From NCBI GenBank assembly GCA_017543415.1, contig JAFYGD010000181.1, forward strand, positions 1 to 5,054: 5,054 bases of DNA, given 5' to 3'. Below the pieces are notes generated by a model. The model was not told where the DNA came from. It made no database searches and saw nothing but the letters and a program-made list of their open reading frames with translations. This stretch comes from Eubacterium sp. GTDB lineage: Bacteria > Bacillota > Clostridia > Oscillospirales > Acutalibacteraceae. Below are positions 1 to 5,054 of this stretch, piece after piece. The position numbers and the translations under genes are program-made. Position 1 is the first letter of the stretch. Each line of letters starts with the position of its first letter.

Positions 1-1158
1 AATGAAGCTGTCAACCGAAAGCGGTGAGAAGAAACGCGCGGTTCCCGAGGTGGGAAGAACGTGGTTCGGACCTGCATAATAATCGCCGAGAGGCTCGGGC
101 GACCAGTTGCCGAGAAATACCGAACCGGCGTTATCAACCTTGCCTATATACTTAAGCGGTTCCGTTATACAAAGCTCAAGGTGTTCGGGCGCAAGCTCGT
201 TTGCAAACTCAATAGCCTGTTCAAGAGTTTCGCAAACAATGATTTCACCGTAGTTTTCAAGCGACTGCTCAATAATTGTCTGACGGTCAAGGAACTTAAC
301 CTGCTTATCAATTTCATGAAGGGTTGCGCGAGCAAGGTCGGTTGACGTTGTAAGAAGGATTGCAGAAGCAAGCACATCGTGCTCCGCCTGACTCATAAGG
401 TCAGCCGCAAGGAAGGCGGGGTCTGCAGTTTTATCCGCAACAATAAGAATTTCGCTCGGTCCCGCAACCATATCAATATCAACCTTGCCGTAAAGCAGCT
501 TTTTAGCCGTTGCTACAAAAATATTGCCGGGACCTACAATTTTATCAACCTTCGGAATTTTATCCGTACCGTAGGCAAGCGCCGCAATTGCCTGCGCGCC
601 GCCGACCATAAACACCTTATCAACGCCCGCGATAGCCGCTGCCGCCATAATATTAGGGTCCGGATTTCCGTTTTTGCCGGGAGGGGTAACCATAATTATT
701 TCCTTAACGCCCGCTATCTTTGCGGGAACGGCGTTCATAAGAACCGAAGAAGGATATGACGCGGTACCGCCGGGAACGTAAATACCTACCCTGTTAAGGC
801 CGCGTACGCGCTGACCCATAATTACGCCGTTTTCCTTGGTAGTCATCCAGCTTTGCTGGGTTTGACGGAGGTGAAAATCGTAAATATTATCCCTTGCGTT
901 TGTAAGTGCCTGCTTAAAGGTTTCATCTGCATTTTCAAGATATTCCTGAAGCTCTTCCTTTGTAACGCAGGATTTTTTTGGAAGACCTCCGTCAAAGCGT
1001 ACCGTATATTCAAGTACGGCTTCATCACCGTTTTCCTTAACGCCCTGAATTATTGTTCTTACGATGTCTACTATTTTTTCATCAGCCTCGCCGGCGCGCT
1101 TTTTGAGATTTTCAATAAGCTTATACTCGGCTTTTCCGTTAGCTTTTGTTATTTTCAT
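1..1158 (-). CDS. hisD: Histidinol dehydrogenase (3' end outside window)
   Basis: Zn- and NAD-dependent cytoplasmic enzyme that oxidises L-histidinol through histidinal to L-histidine, the last two steps of the pathway. 386 codons are present from the ATG at 1158-1156 with no stop before position 1; the family is usually about 430 residues, so some 40-45 are missing, including the last conserved zinc-ligand His (H419 in E. coli, from memory). Visible family segments, in order: GLNRVGIYVPGGTASYPSSV, VGGAQAIAALAYGT, KIVGPGNIFVATAK, DMVAGPSEILIVAD, LMSQAEHD, ELAPEHLE, PLGDYYAGPNHVLPTSGTAR. From comparison with E. coli HisD, Q257, H260 and D359 are the expected zinc ligands, and E325 and H326 the catalytic pair. 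All are intact, and I found no stop or frameshift on reading the frame through. It lies 2 nt downstream of hisZG, so it shares that transcript. Confidence 0.98.
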   Translation of the reverse strand, partial: MKITKANGKAEYKLIENLKKRAGEADEKIVDIVRTIIQGVKENGDEAVLEYTVRFDGGLPKKSCVTKEELQEYLENADETFKQALTNARDNIYDFHLRQTQQSWMTTKENGVIMGQRVRGLNRVGIYVPGGTASYPSSVLMNAVPAKIAGVKEIIMVTPPGKNGNPDPNIMAAAAIAGVDKVFMVGGAQAIAALAYGTDKIPKVDKIVGPGNIFVATAKKLLYGKVDIDMVAGPSEILIVADKTADPAFLAADLMSQAEHDVLASAILLTTSTDLARATLHEIDKQVKFLDRQTIIEQSLENYGEIIVCETLEQAIEFANELAPEHLELCITEPLKYIGKVDNAGSVFLGNWSPEPLGDYYAGPNHVLPTSGTARFFSPLSVDSFI

Positions 1159-1160
1159 AG

Positions 1161-2780
1161 TTATTCTCCTACCTTGCTTGCAAGCTCTAAATCATTGAGG
1201 AATGCTTCAATTTCGTTTTTCCTTAATTTCATTGACGCCATATTTACTATAACGCGGGCTGAAATAGGAGTAATTTCCTCAACAATCTCAAGTCCGTTTT
1301 CCTTAAGGGTTGAGCCCGTTTCAACAATATCAACGATACCGTCCGCAAGCCCGAGCAGCGGCGCAAGCTCAACGCTGCCCTTAATTTTAATTATTTCAAC
1401 GTCCATACCCTTGCTTTCAAAGAATTCCTTTGCAACCTTGGGGTACTTTGACGCAACTACCTTACGCTTATAGCCGCTGAAAAAGTCTGCTCCTTTAGGA
1501 GCGGCAAGTGCAAAACGGCATTTGCCTATTCCGAGGTCAATAACCTCATAGAAGGACGAGCCGTGCTCAAGAATTGTATCTTTACCTACAATTCCGATGT
1601 CGCACACACCGTGTTCAACATAGGTTATAACATCGGGAGCTTTTGAAAGCACGGCTTCATATTTATCAATGGGAAGAATGAGCCTTCTGCCCTTGTTTTC
1701 AAGCTCCGTTGTATCAAGCCCCATTGTTTTAAAGAGCTTAACGCTGCTTTTTTCAAGCCTGCCCTTTGTTAAGGCAATACGCAGCGGGCGTTCAATATTT
1801 ATAACCTCGCGCATTGCTTCGCATACGGCGCTTACCTCAACGCCGAAGCCGATAGCGGGAGTATTCATACCAAACTTTCCGAGCAGATTATCGTATCTGC
1901 CGCCCGAAAGAATTGTTAAGCCCGAGCCCTCTGCATAGCCGTGGAAGATAACGCCCGTATAATAATTGGAACGGTTAACAAGACCTAGGTCAATTATTAT
2001 ACTTTCCTTAAGCCCGAGCGAGCAAAGCTCCTCATAAACCTTTTTAAGATAATCAAGAGCGCTGACGGCGGATTTATCGTTATAAAGCTTCTTTGCCTCA
2101 TCAATAACTTCAATTCCGCCGAAAAGCCTTGGCAGACGGCGAAGCACCTCCGCTTCCCTGCTGCTGCCGAGCTTATCAAGCATATCGCCGAGAGCTGCAT
2201 AGTTTTTACCTTCAATAAGGTTACATATGTCAGCCTTGCCGTTTTCGTCAAGTTCAAGCTTATTAAGGATTGTATTGAAGAACGCAGCGTTGCCGATTTC
2301 AACTTTAAATGAGTTAAGGCTACAGCGCTTAAGACTTTCAATAGCGAGAGTAATTACTTCAATATCGGCGCTCATTGAGCCGTCGCCGATAAATTCAACG
2401 CCGCTCTGGGCAATCTCGTTAGTTTTACCCGCTAAATCCTTATTGCGAACGAAAACGCTCTGATTGTAATAAAGCCTTACGGGAAGCTCGCTTTCGCTGA
2501 GCCTTGTTGCAACCATACGGGCAATAGGCAGAGTATTATCCGGACGGAGAACCGTTGTTCTTCCTTCGCTGTCAGTAAGCTTATACATCTCATCAGCCTG
2601 AATTCCCGATTTATCGTTTTTGAATACGTCAAGGAATTCAATAGCGGGAGTCAGCACCTTGCGGTAGCCGTTTTCATTGAACAAATCGGACAGAGTGTGT
2701 TCAACCGTTCTTCTGTCATCGCACTCCTCAAAAAGAAAGTCGCGAGAGCCTTCGGGAGTTAATTTGGCATACTTTTTCAT
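1161..2780 (-). CDS. hisZG: Fused HisZ-HisG: ATP phosphoribosyltransferase regulatory and catalytic subunits in one chain
   Basis: Cytoplasmic enzyme of the first step of histidine synthesis (ATP + PRPP to N1-phosphoribosyl-ATP + PPi). Residues 1 to about 328 are HisZ, a histidyl-tRNA-synthetase-like regulatory subunit without an anticodon-binding domain: TPEGSRDFL (8-16), VLRPDNTLPIAR (77-88), NEIAQSGVEF (121-130), LVNRSNYYTGVIFHGY (267-282) and GGRYDNLLGKFG (293-304). Where HisRS has the LVRGLDYYTG signature with its catalytic Arg, this chain has LVNRSNYYTG, as expected for a non-aminoacylating paralogue. Residues about 331-539 are a short-form HisG of about 209 residues: LRIALTKGRL (333-342), GVCDIGIVGKDTILE (391-405) and the PRPP-binding DGIVDIVETGSTLKENGL (480-497). 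It lacks the C-terminal ACT-like regulatory domain of long HisG. Family knowledge: HisZ and short HisG normally are separate proteins forming a hetero-octamer in which HisZ mediates histidine feedback. Here the reading frame is continuous, the linker is only a few residues, and no good internal HisG start is seen. Confidence 0.95.
   Translation of the reverse strand: MKKYAKLTPEGSRDFLFEECDDRRTVEHTLSDLFNENGYRKVLTPAIEFLDVFKNDKSGIQADEMYKLTDSEGRTTVLRPDNTLPIARMVATRLSESELPVRLYYNQSVFVRNKDLAGKTNEIAQSGVEFIGDGSMSADIEVITLAIESLKRCSLNSFKVEIGNAAFFNTILNKLELDENGKADICNLIEGKNYAALGDMLDKLGSSREAEVLRRLPRLFGGIEVIDEAKKLYNDKSAVSALDYLKKVYEELCSLGLKESIIIDLGLVNRSNYYTGVIFHGYAEGSGLTILSGGRYDNLLGKFGMNTPAIGFGVEVSAVCEAMREVINIERPLRIALTKGRLEKSSVKLFKTMGLDTTELENKGRRLILPIDKYEAVLSKAPDVITYVEHGVCDIGIVGKDTILEHGSSFYEVIDLGIGKCRFALAAPKGADFFSGYKRKVVASKYPKVAKEFFESKGMDVEIIKIKGSVELAPLLGLADGIVDIVETGSTLKENGLEIVEEITPISARVIVNMASMKLRKNEIEAFLNDLELASKVGE
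1166..1170 (-). promoter_or_regulatory. Ribosome binding site of hisD, inside the end of hisZG
   Basis: AGGAG on the minus strand lies 7 nt before the hisD ATG (1158-1156) and overlaps the last codons of hisZG, whose TAA is at 1163-1161. The stop and start are separated by 2 nt. This layout fixes the hisD start and suggests translational coupling of the two genes in one transcript. Confidence 0.85.
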
Positions 2781-2788
2781 AGATTGTT

Positions 2789-2795
2789 CACCCTT
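2789..2795 (-). promoter_or_regulatory. Ribosome binding site of hisZG
   Basis: AAGGGTG on the minus strand ends 8 nt before the ATG at 2780-2778, in good position for a Shine-Dalgarno sequence although not the perfect AGGAGG. It supports the chosen start, which also fits the family, because the TPEGSRDFL segment typical of the N-terminus of HisZ and HisRS begins at residue 8. Confidence 0.65.
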
Positions 2796-2797
2796 TT

Positions 2798-2833
2798 CAC
2801 TTTAGCGTGCTAATATGCTACCACATTAAAGTG
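2798..2833. promoter_or_regulatory. 36-bp inverted repeat over the his promoter, candidate operator
   Basis: Two 18-bp arms face each other with no gap and match at 13 of 18 positions. Each arm reads CACTTTAnnGTGnTAnnAT inward, with the last base at the first position of the other arm; the outer 7 bp (CACTTTA/TAAAGTG) are perfect. The centre falls at 2815/2816, so the repeat covers the predicted -10, the start point and part of the spacer, a classic position for a repressor. A smaller palindrome, TTAGC-GT-GCTAA, lies inside it at 2802-2813. It does not look like a terminator: the stem is AT-rich and is followed by AAAAGGG on the coding strand, not by a T-run. The binding protein is unknown; a histidine-responsive repressor is an inference from position only. 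Confidence 0.5.
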
Positions 2834-2843
2834 CTTATGTCAA
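2815..2843 (-). promoter_or_regulatory. Predicted sigma-A promoter of the his operon
   Basis: Read on the minus strand, a perfect -35 TTGACA (2843-2838) is followed by a 17-bp spacer and a -10 TAGCAT (2820-2815; 4 of 6 consensus bases). The TG one base upstream of the -10 makes it an extended -10 element, which would compensate for the weak hexamer. The stretch just upstream of the -35 (about 2844-2862, overlapping the polC stop codon) is almost pure A/T and could act as an UP element. The predicted start is near A2808, giving a leader of about 28 nt before hisZG. This is a consensus match; no mapped start supports it. Confidence 0.72.
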
Positions 2844-2859
2844 TCATTATTTTAAATTA

Positions 2860-5054
2860 TTAAAAGAAAGATATTTGTTTTGATTCGGGAAGGTCGCCGA
2901 GAGCGCCTGCGTTACGGAGCGCTTCAACAACTGATTTACCTACGCCTGGCTCGCCCGCAAGGTCATCGGAAGCAATAAAGCCGTTGGGATTTCTTTCTAC
3001 CGCATCTGCAATAGCCTGGGCGGCGGTTTCGCCTATACCGTCGATTGCCGAAAACGGCAGTCTTATTTTACCCTCTTCAATTCTGTAAATTCGCCAGTCG
3101 GATTTATAAAGGTCAACGGGCAGGAACTCATATCCCCTTGCAAGCATCTCAATAACAATCTGGTTTACAACATAGGTGCTTTCCTCTTTTGCAGTAACCT
3201 CAATATTGTTGCGCTTTTTATTATTAAACTCATCCATCTTCTTTTTAACGGCTTCCTTGCCCTGAACGGCTGAAACGGCGTCAATAGCGCCTCCGCGAAC
3301 GGTAAAGTAAGCAGCATAGAACTGAAGCGGATAATAAATCTTATACCACGCAATACGCAATGCGGCAATTACATAAGCCGCAGCGTGCGCTTTGGGGAAC
3401 ATATACTTGATTTTATAACATGAATCAATGTACCACTGTTCAACTCCGACTGTTTTCATTGCATCCTCAAAAGGCGGAAGCTCCTTTGGTGCCTTACCCT
3501 TACGGGTATACTCCATAATCTTAAAGCAATCCTTTTTGGAAAGCGGTGATTCACCGCCGTGTTCGGAAGCGTAGGAATCTGCAACGTGGATTAAGTGAGT
3601 CATAATATCGTCACGGCAGCCGATAACGTCTGAAATAGTACAGGTTCCGTTATCAATTAAATCCTTGGCATTGCCGAGCCAAACGTCAGTACCGTGTGAA
3701 AGTCCTGAAATCTGAAGCAAATCGGCAAAGGTTTTAGGCTGCGCGTCAACAAGCATCTGAATTACAAACGGAGTACCCATTTCAGGGATTGCAAGAGTAC
3801 CGGTAGGACAGTCAATATCATCCTCGCTGACGCCTATAGGCTCAGTTGACGTAATCAGCTTATACAGCTTGGGGTCAGACAGGTCAACGTCCATTACGGG
3901 AATACCCGTCAAATCCTCAAGATACTTATAAAGAGTAGGATTATCGTGGCCGAGCTCATCAAGCTTTAAAAGCGTATCGTGAAGGGAGTTTTTAAAGTCA
4001 AAATGTGTTGTATAGGTACCCTTCTTTTCATCGTTTGAGGGATACTGAATAGGTGTAAAATCCTCAACCGTATATTCGCTCGGAACAACAACCATACCGC
4101 CGGGGTGCTGACCTGTTGTACGCTTAATTCCCGTACAGCCGATAGTAAGGCGGTCAAGCTCCGCTTTTGGAGTAATGTTAAAGAGGTCGCGCTCTTCAAG
4201 ATATTTTCTTACAAAGCCGTAGGCGGTTTTATCCGCAACGGTTGCCATTGTACCCGCTTTAAACACGTATTCCTTGCCGAAAAGCTGTTCGGTAAAGCGG
4301 TGAATAGTACTTTGAATTTCGCCCGAGAAGTTAAGGTCAATATCGGGTTCCTTATCTCCGTCAAAGCCGAGGAAGGTTTCAAACGGGATTTCGTGGCCGT
4401 CGCGCTTCAGGGGTTCGCCGCATACGGGACAGTTTTTTGCAGGAAGGTCAAAGCCCGAACCGTATTCGCCCTTCGTAAAGAATTCGCTGTGCTTACATTT
4501 TTTACAGTAGTAGTGCGGCGGGAGAGGATTAACCTCTGAAATACCGCCGAGATGGGCAACGATTGACGAGCCTACCGAACCACGCGAGCCTACGAGGTAG
4601 CCGTTCTTTTCGCTTTCCTCAACAAGACGCTTTGCAATTACATAAAGAACCTCAAAGTGGTGGCCTATAATACTGTCAAGCTCACGCTGAAGCCTTGAAG
4701 CAACAATTTCAGGCACGGGGTCGCCGTATAAATCCTTTGCCATACTCCAGCACTTTTCGGTAAGCTCTTCCTTTGCGCCGTCAATATGCGGTTGGAAGGT
4801 TCCGGGCGGGATAGGCGGAATATCGTCCTGAATCATATCCGCAATTCTGTTGGGATTATCAATAACAAATTCCTTTGCTCTTTCCCCTGCCCACGCAAAA
4901 TCTTCAAGCATTTCTTCCGTGGTTTTAAAATACAGAGGAGCCTGATTATCGGCGTCGGTATAACCCATTGAAGCCTGAATAATTGCTCTGAACTTTGCGT
5001 CTGTTTTATTAAGAAAATGAACGTCGCCTGTTGCAACAACGAGCTTGCCGAGCT
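2860..5054 (-). CDS. polC: DNA polymerase III subunit alpha, PolC type (C-terminal half, 5' end outside window)
   Basis: Replicative polymerase of low-GC Gram-positives, acting at the chromosomal replication fork. The frame stays open to the window edge, giving 730 residues of a protein usually near 1,400-1,450; the Met at 4966-4968 is internal, not the start. Counting from that Met: upstream lies the end of the PHP domain ([10 protein letters not shown], about 5007-5036); GSRGSVGSS at 127-135 is the palm nucleotide-binding motif; a Cys4 zinc site has C155, C158, C180 and C183; PDIDLNFSG (208-216) carries catalytic D209 and D211; [15 protein letters not shown] (277-291) lies in the fingers; [10 protein letters not shown] (333-342) carries the third Asp, D337; [11 protein letters not shown] (522-532) is typical of PolC; a helix-hairpin-helix-like region spans about 637-690. 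The protein ends in QISFF, a variant of the clamp-binding motif (QLSLF in Bacillus subtilis PolC, from memory). No frameshift is visible. A short segment around 461-480 looks longer than in B. subtilis. Confidence 0.98.
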   Translation of the reverse strand, partial: LGKLVVATGDVHFLNKTDAKFRAIIQASMGYTDADNQAPLYFKTTEEMLEDFAWAGERAKEFVIDNPNRIADMIQDDIPPIPPGTFQPHIDGAKEELTEKCWSMAKDLYGDPVPEIVASRLQRELDSIIGHHFEVLYVIAKRLVEESEKNGYLVGSRGSVGSSIVAHLGGISEVNPLPPHYYCKKCKHSEFFTKGEYGSGFDLPAKNCPVCGEPLKRDGHEIPFETFLGFDGDKEPDIDLNFSGEIQSTIHRFTEQLFGKEYVFKAGTMATVADKTAYGFVRKYLEERDLFNITPKAELDRLTIGCTGIKRTTGQHPGGMVVVPSEYTVEDFTPIQYPSNDEKKGTYTTHFDFKNSLHDTLLKLDELGHDNPTLYKYLEDLTGIPVMDVDLSDPKLYKLITSTEPIGVSEDDIDCPTGTLAIPEMGTPFVIQMLVDAQPKTFADLLQISGLSHGTDVWLGNAKDLIDNGTCTISDVIGCRDDIMTHLIHVADSYASEHGGESPLSKKDCFKIMEYTRKGKAPKELPPFEDAMKTVGVEQWYIDSCYKIKYMFPKAHAAAYVIAALRIAWYKIYYPLQFYAAYFTVRGGAIDAVSAVQGKEAVKKKMDEFNNKKRNNIEVTAKEESTYVVNQIVIEMLARGYEFLPVDLYKSDWRIYRIEEGKIRLPFSAIDGIGETAAQAIADAVERNPNGFIASDDLAGEPGVGKSVVEALRNAGALGDLPESKQISFF

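Noticed and set aside
1..60. hisD considered as a truncated or broken gene because no stop codon is seen
   Set aside because: The frame is intact up to the window edge and stops short only because the window ends; every expected motif up to residue 386 is present.
853..1473. 206-codon open frame on the plus strand opposite hisD and the end of hisZG, with hydrophobic stretches
   Set aside because: It lies wholly antisense to two confidently identified genes, has no recognisable domain, and is low-complexity Ser/Phe/Ile-rich in the way expected of a reverse-frame shadow of Lys/Glu-rich coding sequence.
2798..2833. The inverted repeat read as a rho-independent terminator for polC
   Set aside because: The stem is long, imperfect and AT-rich, and no T-run follows on the minus strand; it overlaps a good promoter, so an operator role fits better.
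2798..2833. CIRCE-type heat-shock operator (TTAGCACTC-N9-GAGTGCTAA)
   Set aside because: TTAGCAC is present on the minus strand, but the remaining half-site sequence and the N9 spacing do not match, and the downstream genes are not chaperones.
2929..2955. P-loop-like GEPGVGKS near the PolC C-terminus (residues 672-679 from the Met at 4968)
   Set aside because: It matches the Walker A pattern, but it sits in the helix-hairpin-helix-like region of PolC where GVGK-type turns are normal, and there is no surrounding ATPase fold.
4105..4539. 144-codon open frame on the plus strand opposite polC
   Set aside because: Antisense to the most conserved catalytic part of PolC, with no independent evidence of coding; treated as a shadow frame.

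Overview
The window reads as ordinary chromosomal DNA from a Gram-positive anaerobe of the Firmicutes, most likely class Clostridia (Ruminococcaceae/Oscillospiraceae-like). The two reasons are a PolC-type replicative polymerase and a short-form histidine pathway enzyme that depends on HisZ. The genus cannot be fixed from the sequence alone. All genes lie on the minus strand, so transcription runs from high to low coordinates.

Layout in the direction of transcription: (1) 5054-2860, the C-terminal half (730 residues) of polC, the Gram-positive replicative DNA polymerase III alpha subunit, cut by the window edge at its 5' side. (2) 2859-2781, a 79-bp intergenic gap. It holds a good sigma-A-type promoter (TTGACA, 17-bp spacer, extended -10 TGG-TAGCAT), a 36-bp inverted repeat lying over the -10 and the predicted start point, and a Shine-Dalgarno sequence. 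(3) 2780-1161, one 539-codon gene encoding a HisZ regulatory subunit fused to a short-form HisG ATP phosphoribosyltransferase. (4) 1158-1, hisD (histidinol dehydrogenase), starting 2 nt after the fusion gene's stop codon and running off the window after 386 codons, about 40-45 short of the usual end.

The two his genes form the start of a histidine biosynthesis operon. HisZG catalyses and feedback-controls the first committed step (ATP + PRPP to phosphoribosyl-ATP), and HisD catalyses the final two oxidations to histidine. The rest of the pathway probably lies beyond position 1. polC is an unrelated upstream neighbour. The his operon appears to have its own promoter, although no intrinsic terminator separates it from polC, so read-through is possible.

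I found no mobile elements, CRISPR arrays, RNA genes or novel multi-gene system. The points most worth a second look are the near linker-less HisZ-HisG fusion and the dyad-symmetric candidate operator over the his promoter, in a gap too short for the T-box leader often found on Clostridial amino-acid operons.
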